64,000 nt of DNA from Allorhizobium paknamense (lineage in GTDB: Bacteria; Pseudomonadota; Alphaproteobacteria; Rhizobiales; Rhizobiaceae), in the NCBI RefSeq assembly GCF_030815125.1, contig NZ_JAUSWH010000002.1, positions 372,001 to 436,000 of the forward strand. Reading direction: 5' to 3'. Made by a program: the position numbers and the translations under genes. Below, in pieces: positions 45,885 through 54,772 of this stretch. The notes below the pieces were generated by a model that was not told where the DNA came from, did not search any database, and was given only the letters and a program-made list of their open reading frames with translations. Positions within the stretch are counted from its first letter, which is position 1. Every line of letters starts with the position of its first letter.

Positions 45885-46211
45885 TCTTCCTCCTTTTGCG
45901 GTTCCAGACCGCGAGAGCCGTCTCGTTTACGAAATGAATGGCAAAGGGATGCGGCAAGGGCGGGGCCGCTGTAAAGAAAAAAATCTAGGAAAATCCGTGG
46001 TTTCGTCCAATTGTCACGAAGCTGGACGATATAATCGTTTCAAATTGTCGCGACACTTGCCGCCCTGTGGATAAGCGGGTTTTCCATATTAGATGTGCCT
46101 TAACTTAAATTTGCGAAAGTGACGGAACCGCATAAACGTGAACAAAGTTTAATCCGGTTCCACCAGCCCGTCGGCTTGCTTTTTGCGTGGTGATTTGGTC
46201 AAGCTTTTTCC
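45885..46211. other. Divergent promoter region between pfp and the DjlA-like gene
   Basis: I see no gene in this 327-base stretch. The centre, around 45970-46120, is AT-rich and likely holds promoters for both directions. No clear operator or repeat is visible. Confidence 0.4.
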
Positions 46212-46949
46212 ATGATATTCGACTTCGCCTGTCAACAGCTCGCTTCCTTCTGGGACAAACTGCTCGGTTCCATCACCGATGCGGCAGGCAATGCCTTGTC
46301 TTCCATCGTGGAATCGATCCGCACGCTGTTCGAGGGCGATCCGGAAACCCGCCGCCGGGTCTCCTTTTCGGTGGCGATCATTGCGCTTTCGGCCAAGATG
46401 GCCAAAGCGGACGGTATTGTTTCGGAAGCGGAGGTCAATGCCTTCCGCTCTGTCTTCGATTTTCCGCCGGAAGAAGCGCGCAATGTGGCGCGGCTTTATA
46501 ATCTCGCCAAGCAGGATATTGCCGGCTACGAGGCCTATGCCGAAAAGCTGGCCAATCTCTGCGGCTCGCGCGTGCCCGGCTGCCCTGTGCTGGAAGAGAT
46601 TATCGACGCGCTCTTTCACATCGCCACGGCCGACGGATTGATCCACGAAAAGGAAATGGCCTTTCTGAGCCGCATCGCCGAGATTTTCGGCATTACGGAA
46701 GAGCGGTTCGAGGCGCTCGCGGCGCGTCACATCCATCCCGATGAAGACCCTTACGGCATTCTCGGCGTTTCCCGGAATGATGATTTCGCCACCATTCGCA
46801 AACGCTACCGGGCGCTGGCTTCCGAGCATCATCCAGACCGTCTGCATGCGCGCGGCCTGCCGCTGGAAATGCATGCTGCCGCCCATCAGCGCATGGCGGC
46901 TTTCAATGCGGCCTATGCGGCCATCGAAAAGGAACGCCGCGCGGCATGA
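46212..46949 (+). CDS. DjlA-like TerB/J-domain co-chaperone
   Basis: This 245-residue protein has a TerB-like all-helical domain (about 50-165, with SVAIIALSAKMAKADGIVSEAEV and ALFHIATADGLIHEKE) and a C-terminal J domain. The J domain is recognised by EDPYGILGVSRNDDFATIRKRYRALASEHHPDR, with the catalytic His-Pro-Asp intact (about 215-217). It therefore should stimulate DnaK ATPase. E. coli DjlA has an N-terminal membrane anchor; here the N-terminus begins FDFACQQLASFWDKLLG, with no obvious transmembrane helix. It overlaps the following amidase gene by 4 bases, suggesting coupled translation. Confidence 0.88.
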   Translation: MIFDFACQQLASFWDKLLGSITDAAGNALSSIVESIRTLFEGDPETRRRVSFSVAIIALSAKMAKADGIVSEAEVNAFRSVFDFPPEEARNVARLYNLAKQDIAGYEAYAEKLANLCGSRVPGCPVLEEIIDALFHIATADGLIHEKEMAFLSRIAEIFGITEERFEALAARHIHPDEDPYGILGVSRNDDFATIRKRYRALASEHHPDRLHARGLPLEMHAAAHQRMAAFNAAYAAIEKERRAA

Positions 46950-47704
46950 CCTGCTTTTCAGCCGATTTTCCGGGTGCGACCGTCGTGCCCTCGCCGAATC
47001 ATGGTGAGCGCGTGGATGGGGCCGTTCCGGACATGATCATCCTGCATTATACCGGCATGCCGACGGAGGATGGGGCGCTGTCCTGGCTCTGCAATCCGGA
47101 AAGTCAGGTTTCCAGCCATTACCTCGTGCGGGAAAACGGTGAGGTGGTGCAGATGGTGCCGGAAGCCCGCCGCGCCTGGCATGCGGGCAAGAGCTTCTGG
47201 GCGGGCGTAACGGATACCAATTCCCGCTCCATCGGTATTGAAATCGCCAATGCCGGGCATCCCTTGCTGCCGCCTTATCCTGAAAAGCAGCTGGAAGCCG
47301 TTGCCCAATTGTGTCGGTATTGTGCAGATCGATGGCAAATTCCCCCGGAGCGGGTGTTGGCGCACTCCGATGTGGCCCCGGTGCGCAAGGTGGATCCGGG
47401 CGAGCATTTCCCTTGGGGCTGGCTTGCCCAGCAGGGGATTGGCCATTGGGTAGACCCCGCCCCGATCATGGGTGGGCGCTTCTTCCAGAAAGGGGATCGC
47501 GGCCAGCCTATCGAGGCCTTGCAGTCCATGCTGTCGCTCTATGGGTATCCCGTTGAGATTACCGGTGAATTCGACCCGGCGACGGAAGGCGTGGTCAAGA
47601 GCTTCCAGCTGCATTTCCGCCAGGAGCGGGTGGATGGCGTGGCGGATTTTTCCACCATCGATACGCTGCATCGGCTGCTGGCGGCCCTGCCAAGATTTGC
47701 CTGA
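46946..47704 (+). CDS. N-acetylmuramoyl-L-alanine amidase (Amidase_2) with PG-binding domain
   Basis: This 252-residue enzyme has the AmpD/AmiD fold. Zinc ligands are His in IILHYTGMP (about 33), His in LAHSDVAPVRKVDPG (about 144) and Asp in KVDPGEHFPW. Residues about 185-245 form a PG_binding_1-like domain (RGQPIEALQSMLSLYGYPVEITGEFDPATEGVVKSF). No clear signal peptide is present, so it may recycle anhydro-muropeptides in the cytosol as AmpD does, or be exported otherwise. Coupling with a DjlA-like protein is conserved-looking in layout (ATGA overlap). The 260-base gap that follows shows no gene. Confidence 0.88.
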   Translation: MTCFSADFPGATVVPSPNHGERVDGAVPDMIILHYTGMPTEDGALSWLCNPESQVSSHYLVRENGEVVQMVPEARRAWHAGKSFWAGVTDTNSRSIGIEIANAGHPLLPPYPEKQLEAVAQLCRYCADRWQIPPERVLAHSDVAPVRKVDPGEHFPWGWLAQQGIGHWVDPAPIMGGRFFQKGDRGQPIEALQSMLSLYGYPVEITGEFDPATEGVVKSFQLHFRQERVDGVADFSTIDTLHRLLAALPRFA

Positions 47705-47964
47705 ACAAAGCTTCTTCTTCTCAAGCGTCTTCAAACTAAAAACCGGCAAAAAATTTCACTTTTGCCGCGTGCCATAGGATTTCCTTATTGCGATTGTCTA
47801 TAGGCCGGGCTGAACGGCGGATTTGACATCGGAAATGCAAGTCCGGCCTCAATATCAACGATGAGGGCAATGGCAGGCTGCGCTTTGCATACAGCGCGGC
47901 AAGGGTAAAGCTTTGGCTTTTGACATGACTATGCCATGCCTCCTGGTGGAGACTGAATTTCTAC

Positions 47965-48582
47965 ATGAAAACGCATCTTTTCGCTGCTGCTGCATGCCTC
48001 GCTGTCACTTTGTCCGGAGCCGGCCAGTCCTTTGCCGGTGAAGCTGGAAACGGCAAGACCCTGATGGACATGATCCGTGCCGCCAATGAGAAGAAAGAGC
48101 AGGCCGAAAAGGTAAAGGCCGATGACAATGATCGCTCCGAGCGCAAGGCATCGGCTCCCGTTATGTCCAGGAAGGATATCGGTTCCGACAGGCAAGAGGG
48201 GCAGAGCCGTTATCACGGGCTCGTTGCCAATTATGCCCAGCAATATGGCGTGCCGGTGGAACTGGCCCAGGCCGTGGTGAAGATCGAAAGCGGCTATAAC
48301 CCGAAAGCCCGAGGCACCCATGGCGAAATCGGCCTGATGCAGATCAAGCCCGCTACGGCCCGCGCCATGGGCTATAGCGGCAGTGTCGCCGGTCTTTACG
48401 ATCCCGAGACCAATCTCAAATACGGCATGAAATATCTCGCCATGGCGCATCAGCTTGGCGGCGGCACCACCTGCGGCGCCATCCTGCGCTACAATGCCGG
48501 CCATGGCGCCACCCGCATGAATGCCGTTTCCAAGCAATATTGCGGCCAGGTTCAGGCCATGCTGGGGGACCGGCGGGCTTAG
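47965..48582 (+). CDS. Short SLT-domain lytic transglycosylase
   Basis: This 205-residue exported protein has a signal peptide (KTHLFAAAACLAVTLSGAGQS, cleavage near SFA-GE), a short charged linker, and an SLT domain. The domain has VKIESGYNPKARGTHGEIGLMQIKPATARAMGY (catalytic Glu in KIESGYN) and a DPETNLKYGMKYLAMAH end. It should cleave glycan strands in the periplasm. The stop codon TAG is formed by the first bases of a family A repeat, so the true ancestral end may have been different. The gene stands alone. Confidence 0.9.
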   Translation: MKTHLFAAAACLAVTLSGAGQSFAGEAGNGKTLMDMIRAANEKKEQAEKVKADDNDRSERKASAPVMSRKDIGSDRQEGQSRYHGLVANYAQQYGVPVELAQAVVKIESGYNPKARGTHGEIGLMQIKPATARAMGYSGSVAGLYDPETNLKYGMKYLAMAHQLGGGTTCGAILRYNAGHGATRMNAVSKQYCGQVQAMLGDRRA

Positions 48583-48686
48583 AGCATTGCCCTGAGAAAA
48601 GTGGAAACCGGTTTTCCGTCCGGAAATGCGTAGAAGCAAAGAGTTAGAGCGCTTTCCGAGCTGATTGAATCAGATCGGCGCTCTAA
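48580..48686 (+). repeat. Family A palindromic repeat (copy 6)
   Basis: Starts TTAGAGCATTGCCC, core GGTTTTCCGTCCGGAAATGCG, then AGTTAGAGCGC, and a GATTGAATCAGATC-type hairpin ending GCGCTCTAAC, followed by TTTTT. The TAG at its left edge is the stop codon of the SLT gene. Confidence 0.85.
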
Positions 48687-48766
48687 CTTTTTGCCTGCGG
48701 CAATCCTGATACTGTCAAAGCCGTTCAGTCATGCTATCCGAACCCTTCATTGCGAAGGAAGCGGAC

Positions 48767-50035
48767 ATGACGGAACGGCTTTTCAAATATGCGATCATCG
48801 GGCGGGGCATGATGGGGGCGGCTGCGGCGCGGCATCTGGCGCGGCAGACGGACGGCGTGGCGCTGATCGGTCCCGATGAACCGGCAAGCAAGGCCGACCA
48901 TCAGGGTGTGTTCGCCAGCCATTACGATGAGGCCCGTATCACCCGCACCATCGATGGTAATCCGATCTGGGCGCGGCTCGCCAACCGTTCCATCGCACGC
49001 TATGGCGAGATCGAAGCCGAAAGTGGCATTCGCTTCTATCACGAGGTTGGCTGCCTGATCGTCGCGCCGAAGCCCGGCGGCGTTTCCACCTATATCGAAC
49101 GGGTGATCGAGGCGGCATCCGGTCTCAATGTCCAGACGGATCATCTGGATGAGGCAGGTCTTCAGGCGCGCTTTCCCTATTTCCGTTTTGCGGCGGGGGC
49201 CATGGGCGTGCATGAACCGAAGCAGGCAGGTTACGTCAATCCGCGAAGGCTTGTTGAGGCGCAGTCGCTGCTGGCTGAGCGGGCAGGGGCGACCATCTTC
49301 CGTGAAACCGCCATTCGCGTGCGCGATGCCGGTGCTTACGCCGAAGTGACGACAGCGGAGGGCAACACCATCCGCGCCGAAAAGGTTCTGGTGGCGGCTG
49401 GCGGCTTTTCCATCGCCGACGATCTGCTGCCCCAGCGGCTCGACCTTGCCGTCTATGCCCGCACCGTTGCCTTCTTCGAAATTCCGGAGGCCGAGCTTCA
49501 GCGCTATCAGGGTATGCCGTCGCTCATTCATGAGCCGGACGATCCGAAGGATCACATCTATCTGCTGCCGCCGGTGCGCTACCCCGATGGCAAGACCTAT
49601 CTGAAGATTGGCGGTGATCCGGACGATCTGCGGCTGACCACAGAGCCTGACATCCGCGCCTGGTTCAGAAGCGGCGGGCGGGAGAGCACGCGCGATCACC
49701 TGCATCGAATCATCGGCAACCTCGTGCCATCGCTCGTTCATGCGCCACTCTCCATGGCGGCCTGTGTCACCTCGTTTACGCCCGGCGGCTATCCGGCCAT
49801 AGGCTGGAGCGAGAGCCCGCGCATCGGCGTGCTGTCCGGGGGCTGCGGGGCCGCAGCCAAAAGTTCGGATGAAATCGGCCGGCTTGGGGCAGAGCTTCTT
49901 CTGCATGGGAGGCTGTTCCACGAAGACGATGCGGTGGATTTGGAGCATTTCCAGGAAAAGTGGAAACCGGTTTTCCGTCCGGAAATGCGTGAAAACAAAG
50001 AGCTAGAGCGTTTCAATGTTTCCGTGAAACAATGA
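48767..50035 (+). CDS. FAD-dependent amine/amino acid oxidase with repeat-derived tail
   Basis: This 422-residue protein is a DAO-family flavoprotein, nearest to sarcosine oxidase and N-methyltryptophan oxidase. The dinucleotide motif is YAIIGRGMMGAAAARHLA at the start (residues about 7-24). The DEARITRTIDGN, GGFSIADDLLP and C-terminal FTPGGYPAIGWSESPRIGVLSGGCGAAAKSSDEIGRL segments are as in this family, the last providing the flavin site. The ATG at 48767 has a GGAAGCGGAC site. From about residue 393 onwards (HFQEKWKPVFRPEMRENKE) the protein is encoded entirely by a family A repeat, so about 30 residues have no counterpart in the family. The gene would normally end earlier. Confidence 0.85.
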   Translation: MTERLFKYAIIGRGMMGAAAARHLARQTDGVALIGPDEPASKADHQGVFASHYDEARITRTIDGNPIWARLANRSIARYGEIEAESGIRFYHEVGCLIVAPKPGGVSTYIERVIEAASGLNVQTDHLDEAGLQARFPYFRFAAGAMGVHEPKQAGYVNPRRLVEAQSLLAERAGATIFRETAIRVRDAGAYAEVTTAEGNTIRAEKVLVAAGGFSIADDLLPQRLDLAVYARTVAFFEIPEAELQRYQGMPSLIHEPDDPKDHIYLLPPVRYPDGKTYLKIGGDPDDLRLTTEPDIRAWFRSGGRESTRDHLHRIIGNLVPSLVHAPLSMAACVTSFTPGGYPAIGWSESPRIGVLSGGCGAAAKSSDEIGRLGAELLLHGRLFHEDDAVDLEHFQEKWKPVFRPEMRENKELERFNVSVKQ

Positions 50036-50045
50036 AACGCTCTAA
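49941..50045 (+). repeat. Family A palindromic repeat (copy 7), translated in the oxidase gene
   Basis: Starts GGAGCATTTCCAGG and has the core GGTTTTCCGTCCGGAAATGCG, with TAGAGCGTTTCAATGTTTC and its complement GAAACGCTCTAA at the end. It lies inside the 3' end of the oxidase frame, and its TGA at 50033 ends that gene. Confidence 0.85.
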
Positions 50046-50100
50046 TCCCGTGTTTTCGTGAGATTCCTGTGGCATTCGCCGGTCAGCTTCGGTAAGCACG

Positions 50101-50505
50101 GCGCACCAGTCGGCCGGGCAGCCGCGCTTCACCAATGCCGAAAGGCGGTGGGGTGAGGAAAGTCCGGGCTCCATGGAAACACGGTGCCGGATAACGTCCG
50201 GCGAGGGTGACCTCAGGGAAAGTGCCGCAGAAAACAAACCGCCCCGGCCTGGCCGGAGCAAGGGTGAAAAGGTGGGGTAAGAGCCCACCGCGAGGCTGGC
50301 AACAGCCCTTGGCATGGTAAACCCCACCGGGAGCAAGACCGAATAGGGATGGCGCGGGCCGCGTGCGGCCACAGCTGGTTTCCAGGCCAGCCATCCGGGT
50401 GGGTCGCGAGAGGCGGCGCGCAAGCGCCGTCCCAGATGAATGGCTGCCACGTTCCGGGAAACCGGGGCCATACAGAACCCGGCTTACAGGCCGACTGGTA
50501 TTTTC
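50101..50505 (+). ncRNA. rnpB: RNase P RNA (class A)
   Basis: The catalytic RNA of RNase P, recognised by its conserved core: GAGGAAAGTCCGGGCTCC near 50155, AGGGTGAAA near 50260, GGTAAGAGCCCACCGCG near 50275, GGCATGGTAAACCCCACC near 50312, GAGCAAGACCGAATAGG near 50331, and AGATGAATGGCTGCC near 50433, then the universal ACAGAACCCGGCTTA near 50472. The P1 helix closes the molecule: ACCAGTCGGCC (50105-50115) pairs with GGCCGACTGGT (50489-50499), and T-rich sequence follows. The length of about 400 bases fits. Minus-strand open frames through this locus are not genes. The ends are estimated from P1. Confidence 0.95.
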
Positions 50506-50669
50506 TTCTATTTTCCTGACAAACCCCTGAGAAATCAGGGTGATTATTGCCACGCGCCCTTGTTGTCTCCAAGGGGTGGAATAAGCCCTTGAAGGCGAAT
50601 TCAATAACCATTCATTAAACTTAACAGGATATAAACGAGGGATGCATCGGGCCGGTGCGCCGGCCTCAT

Positions 50670-50704
50670 CCCATTGACGCCCATGATGTCCCATGTTATC
50701 CCAT
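50670..50704. promoter_or_regulatory. Four-box MraZ operator upstream of the dcw cluster
   Basis: CCCAT occurs at 50670, 50680, 50690 and 50700, with exactly ten bases between starts; on the minus strand this is TGGG-type boxes with five-base spacers. MraZ of E. coli binds tandem TGGGN boxes of that spacing. Here there are four, on the strand opposite to transcription and 176 bases from the mraZ start. This gap (50506-50879) also contains the leader of mraZ and no other gene. The boxes probably serve autoregulation by MraZ. Confidence 0.7.
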
Positions 50705-50879
50705 TCCTGCACTGCTGAAGGGCGATCTGAAGCCCGGACATGTGAAAAAGAAGGGCAGGCCTTGAGGGCCTGGAGCGGTTCTGTTCTGCGTACCTTCCGG
50801 CCCATGGCGGCAGGCGTGAATCAGTGGACATGCGGCTATGAGGTCCGCGTTCATCGGAGGGGAGCGGCTGTAAGGCGTC

Positions 50880-51320
50880 ATGAACCGCTTCTTGTCCAAT
50901 GCGACAAATCGGATCGATGCGAAGGGGCGGGTCTCCGTTCCGGCGGCGTTTCGTGCTGTGCTTTCAAGCCGGGATATCCAGGAGCTTTACTGCTTCCAGG
51001 ATTTCACTTTCCCGGCCATCAGCATCGGCGGTCCGGACCTGCTCGAGCGGTACGAGCGTCAGATCTCGGCGGAAGATCCCTTTTCGCCGGGTGCAAACGA
51101 GATGTCGCTCCTGATACATGGGGGCGGGGTCTTCATGCGCCTCGATTCGGAGGGGCGCCTCATGGTCACGGATTTCATCCGCGACTTCACGGGCATCACC
51201 ACGGAGGTTACCTTCGTGGGGCGTTCGGATCATTTTCAATTGTGGCGGCCGGAAGCGTTTCACGAGGCGCAGACGGCAGCGAGACGTGGATTGGGGCTGA
51301 AGAGTTCCGGTTCGGGCTGA
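50880..51320 (+). CDS. mraZ: Transcriptional regulator MraZ
   Basis: This 146-residue protein has two AbrB-like SpoVT domains: the first with [25 protein letters not shown] at the start, and the second with [16 protein letters not shown] (about residue 85). Both carry the DxxGR motif used for DNA contact. MraZ represses its own operon, binding tandem boxes in the promoter. The gene starts the dcw cluster, 14 bases ahead of rsmH. A TAAGG site lies before the ATG. The second domain reads EGRLMVTDF where the first has KGRVSVPAA. Confidence 0.93.
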   Translation: MNRFLSNATNRIDAKGRVSVPAAFRAVLSSRDIQELYCFQDFTFPAISIGGPDLLERYERQISAEDPFSPGANEMSLLIHGGGVFMRLDSEGRLMVTDFIRDFTGITTEVTFVGRSDHFQLWRPEAFHEAQTAARRGLGLKSSGSG

Positions 51321-51334
51321 TACGGAGAGGCGGG

Positions 51335-52360
51335 ATGGTGACGGATCTTGGCACAGGCTTGACTGATGCCGAAGGCGGACCGGTCCGTCACATCCCGGTT
51401 CTTCTCTCCGAAGTGGTTGCGGCGCTCGAGCCTCAGCCCGGCAAGGTCATTCTGGATGGCACTTTCGGTGCCGGCGGCTACAGCAGTGCTCTTCTCGATG
51501 CAGGCTCAAACGTGATCGCGCTGGACCGCGATCCGACGGCGATTGCCGCCGGGCAGGCGCTGGTTGCAGTCCATGGCGGGCGTCTTGTCCTGCATCATAC
51601 GCAATTTTCTGCTCTCGATCAGTTCGCCCCGCAAGGCGGGCTGGATGGCGTGGTGCTGGATATCGGCGTTTCTTCCATGCAGATCGATGAGGCCGAACGC
51701 GGCTTCTCCTTCCAGAAGAACGGCCCTCTCGACATGCGCATGTCCGTCTCCGGCCCCTCTGCCGCTGATGTCGTCAACCGCGCCAAGGTGGGCGACCTCA
51801 TTCGCATTTTCGGCTTTCTGGGTGAGGAAAAGCAGGCGGGCCGCATTGCCCGCGCCATCGAGAAGCGCCGGACTGAAAAGCCTTTCGAGACCACCCGCGA
51901 TCTGGCGGGCATGATCGAGATCGTGACGCCGCGCAAGGCCAAGGACAAGATCCATCCGGCCACCCGGGTTTTCCAGGCGCTGCGCATTTTTGTGAATGAC
52001 GAGCTTGGCGAACTGGCCATGGCGCTGTTTGCCGCCGAGCGCGCCCTGAAACCCGGCGGGCGGCTGGTGGTCGTTACCTTCCACTCGCTGGAAGACCGCA
52101 TCGTCAAGAAATTCTTCGCGGATCGTTCCGGCAAGGCTTCCGGCTCGCGCCATCTGCCGGTGGCGGTGGAAAAGCCGGTGATCTTCGAGCCCGTCGGCAA
52201 GGGCATGGTGGCGGCCAGCGAGGAGGAGGCCGAGGCCAATCCGCGCGCCCGTTCCGCCAAGCTGCGCGCTGGTATCCGCACCGACGCATCGCCGATGAAG
52301 GCTGATTTTTCGATTTTCGACCTGCCCGATCTCGCCGAGATCGAACGGATGGGAGGCTGA
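51335..52360 (+). CDS. rsmH: 16S rRNA (cytosine(1402)-N(4))-methyltransferase RsmH
   Basis: This 341-residue SAM-dependent enzyme N4-methylates C1402 in the decoding centre of 16S rRNA. Signs are [13 protein letters not shown], the SAM site [15 protein letters not shown] (about residue 41), [44 protein letters not shown], and [22 protein letters not shown]. The ATG at 51335 follows a GGAGAGG site. The open frame continues far upstream through the mraZ region in another frame without support. It is the second gene of the dcw operon. Confidence 0.95.
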   Translation: MVTDLGTGLTDAEGGPVRHIPVLLSEVVAALEPQPGKVILDGTFGAGGYSSALLDAGSNVIALDRDPTAIAAGQALVAVHGGRLVLHHTQFSALDQFAPQGGLDGVVLDIGVSSMQIDEAERGFSFQKNGPLDMRMSVSGPSAADVVNRAKVGDLIRIFGFLGEEKQAGRIARAIEKRRTEKPFETTRDLAGMIEIVTPRKAKDKIHPATRVFQALRIFVNDELGELAMALFAAERALKPGGRLVVVTFHSLEDRIVKKFFADRSGKASGSRHLPVAVEKPVIFEPVGKGMVAASEEEAEANPRARSAKLRAGIRTDASPMKADFSIFDLPDLAEIERMGG

Positions 52361-52364
52361 GACC

Positions 52365-52736
52365 ATGCTGCGCACCCTTGATATCATCATGATCGGCGCC
52401 ATGGCGGCGGCTGCCACCGTCACCTACCAGATCAAGCACAAGACCGATGACAAGCTGCAGGATCTGAAGCGTATCGAAGCGGAAATCCGCCTGGAGCACG
52501 ACACGATCGAATTGCTGGAGGCCGACTGGGCGCTGCTGACGCAGCCGAACCGCCTGGAGAAGCTTGCCAATGCCTATCAGGCCGAATTGAAGCTGCAGCC
52601 GACGGACCCCAACCAGCTGGCGCGGCCCAATGAGCTGCCCATGCCCAAGGCGCAGGTGCCGCAACCGGCGCTGGCCGAGAACCAGAAGCCGCCCATTCCC
52701 ATGGACAAGATCACAACCGGATCGGTGAAACGCTGA
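52365..52736 (+). CDS. ftsL: Cell division protein FtsL
   Basis: This 123-residue protein has a single membrane helix near the N-terminus (about 5-22, LDIIMIGAMAAAATVTY), then a periplasmic coiled coil (about 30-65, LQDLKRIEAEIRLEHDTIELLEADW) and a Pro-rich tail. FtsL forms a complex with FtsB and FtsQ and activates FtsW/FtsI. Position between rsmH and ftsI and the short hydrophobic-helix/coiled-coil plan decide the assignment, since FtsL sequences diverge strongly. Its stop overlaps the ftsI ATG by one base (TGATG). The C-terminal PTDPNQLARPNELP stretch is typical of alphaproteobacterial FtsL. Confidence 0.88.
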   Translation: MLRTLDIIMIGAMAAAATVTYQIKHKTDDKLQDLKRIEAEIRLEHDTIELLEADWALLTQPNRLEKLANAYQAELKLQPTDPNQLARPNELPMPKAQVPQPALAENQKPPIPMDKITTGSVKR

Positions 52737-54484
52737 TGTCTTTCCTGTCGCGATTGATGCTTGTGAAGTCCAAGGCCCATTTTTCCGCCGATGTGCGGCG
52801 TGGGCGGGTGGTAACCGGCGGCAAGGCCCGGAATTTCGACGGGATCGGCAAGCGCAAGGCCGAAATGGCCAGACGCCGCGTTGGCCTGATCATTCTCGCC
52901 TTCACGGCGGTCTATGGTGTTATCGGTGTGCGGCTGATGCATTACGGCTATGCCCAGCCGGAAAGCACGTCCAGCATCATGCCGCCGGACCGGCTGATGG
53001 CATCGCGGCCCGATATTCTCGACCGCAACGGTCAGGTGCTCGCCACCGATATCCGCACCGTTTCGCTGTTTGCCGAACCGCACAAGATCGTCGATGCCGA
53101 TGAGGCCATCGAAAAGCTGCAGACAGTGTTGCCCGACCTCGATGCGCGCGACACCTATAAGCGCCTGAATTCCAAGTCGCATTTCCAATGGCTGCGTCGC
53201 CAGCTAACGCCAAAGCAGCAGAGCCAGATCCTGGCGCTCGGCATTCCCGGCATCGGCTTCCGCCCCGAAAAGCGCCGTTTCTATCCCGGCGGTTCGGTTG
53301 CCTCGCACATTGTCGGCTTCGTCAATATCGACAATCGCGGCATGGCCGGGATGGAGAAATATATCGACAACCAGGGCCTTGCCGATCTTGCCGATCTCGG
53401 CATGACCAGCAATGCCCGGCTGGAGCCGGTGAAGCTTTCCATCGATCTGCGCGTTCAGAACATCGTCCATGACGTGGTGATGAATGCGATGATCAACTAC
53501 AAGGCCAAGGGCACCGGCGCCGTGGTTCTGGATGCTAATACCGGCGAAGTGCTGGGCATGGCCTCTTATCCGGATTTCGATCCGAACAAGCCGGAGGAAG
53601 GCGCCAAGGAAGGCTGGCTGAACCGCATGTCGAACGGTACGTTCGAAATGGGTTCCACCTTCAAATCCTTCACGCTGGCCATGGGGCTCGATTCGGGCCG
53701 GGTGAAGCTCAGTGACAGTTTCGACGCCCGCTATCCGATCAAGATCGGTGGCTTCACCATTCACGATCTGCACGGACGCGGCACCTTCCTGAGCGTGGCC
53801 GATATTTTCCGCTATTCCTCGAATATCGGGACGGCGAAGATCGCCCAGACGGTCTCCATTCCCGATCACAAGGCGTTTCTGACCCGTCTCGGTCTTTTGA
53901 CCAAGATGAACACCGAATTGCCGGAAGTGAAAATGCCCTCGCAGCCGCGTGAATGGCGTCCGGTCAACCAGATTACCATTGCCTTCGGCCATGGCGTGTC
54001 CACCACGCCCTTGCAGACGGCGGTGGCGGGCATGGCGCTGGTCAATGGCGGCAAGCTCATTCCGCCGACCTTCCTGCCGCGCTCGCGTGAGCAGGCCGAT
54101 GAAATGGCCGAAGCCGTCATCCGCCCGCAGACCAGCGCCGATATGCGCTATCTTTTTGAATATAATGGTGTCATCGGCTCCGGTCGCAATGCGCGCGTGC
54201 CGGGCTTCGATGTCGGTGGCAAGACCGGCACCGCCGACAAGGTGGTGAATGGCCGCTATGACCACAAGCTGAATTTCAACGCCTTCCTGGCCGCCTTTCC
54301 GATCAAGAATCCGCGCTATGTGGTGCTGAGCTTCTGCGACGAGCCGCATGATGGCGAGGGCGGCATGCTGGCGGCCAATACGGCGGCACCCATTGTGCGC
54401 GATATCATTCGCCGTTCGGGTTCCATTCTGGGTGTCGAGCCGGATTTCGGCCAGGCAGGCAATGGCATGCTCGTTTCGTACTGA
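52736..54484 (+). CDS. ftsI: Peptidoglycan D,D-transpeptidase FtsI (PBP3)
   Basis: This 582-residue class B penicillin-binding protein makes septal cross-links as partner of FtsW. The N-terminal cytoplasmic part is Arg/Lys-rich, with a single membrane helix at about 48-65 (VGLIILAFTAVYGVIGV). The non-penicillin-binding PBP dimer domain lies at about 80-240, and the transpeptidase domain follows. Catalytic motifs are intact: Ser307 in GSTFK, SSN at 361-363 and KTGT at 496-499. The start overlaps ftsL by one base. The gap to murE (54485-54772) is unusually long for the cluster and contains a family C repeat. Confidence 0.95.
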   Translation: MSFLSRLMLVKSKAHFSADVRRGRVVTGGKARNFDGIGKRKAEMARRRVGLIILAFTAVYGVIGVRLMHYGYAQPESTSSIMPPDRLMASRPDILDRNGQVLATDIRTVSLFAEPHKIVDADEAIEKLQTVLPDLDARDTYKRLNSKSHFQWLRRQLTPKQQSQILALGIPGIGFRPEKRRFYPGGSVASHIVGFVNIDNRGMAGMEKYIDNQGLADLADLGMTSNARLEPVKLSIDLRVQNIVHDVVMNAMINYKAKGTGAVVLDANTGEVLGMASYPDFDPNKPEEGAKEGWLNRMSNGTFEMGSTFKSFTLAMGLDSGRVKLSDSFDARYPIKIGGFTIHDLHGRGTFLSVADIFRYSSNIGTAKIAQTVSIPDHKAFLTRLGLLTKMNTELPEVKMPSQPREWRPVNQITIAFGHGVSTTPLQTAVAGMALVNGGKLIPPTFLPRSREQADEMAEAVIRPQTSADMRYLFEYNGVIGSGRNARVPGFDVGGKTGTADKVVNGRYDHKLNFNAFLAAFPIKNPRYVVLSFCDEPHDGEGGMLAANTAAPIVRDIIRRSGSILGVEPDFGQAGNGMLVSY

Positions 54485-54556
54485 GTCTGACGCCGCCATC
54501 GTCCGGGAAAAAATGACGCGCTGCCGCAAAGCTGTCGCCTTTTATGGCACAAGGGT

Positions 54557-54668
54557 TACTGCATAGTTCCTTAAATCGGAATCGATTTAAGGCCAAAACT
54601 ATGCAGCGGATGGAAAGCGCTACAGCGAACCTTTGTGCGCCATATATGGCGCACCGCGCTGTAGCGCG
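54557..54668 (+). repeat. Family C repeat inside the dcw cluster
   Basis: Stand-alone relative of the nested element at 16898-17000. It begins TACTGCATAGTTCC, has the TTAAATCGGAATCGATTTAA palindrome, and then GCGCTACAGCG...CGCTGTAGCGC with an inner TGTGCGCCATATATGGCGCA palindrome. It lies between ftsI and murE and may affect read-through or carry a processing hairpin. Confidence 0.8.
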
Positions 54669-54772
54669 GAGATTCGCAAGGCATCGCCGGTGTTCGGGCA
54701 TAAGGCTTCGGGCAAGGTGCGGATTTCATACTTCATGACGCGGGCGGCCACGCCCGCAGGGGACGACGGACG

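Noticed and set aside
50013..50805. Minus-strand open frames over the RNase P locus
   Set aside because: The region is rnpB with conserved core and P1 pairing; the frames arise from the structured RNA gene.
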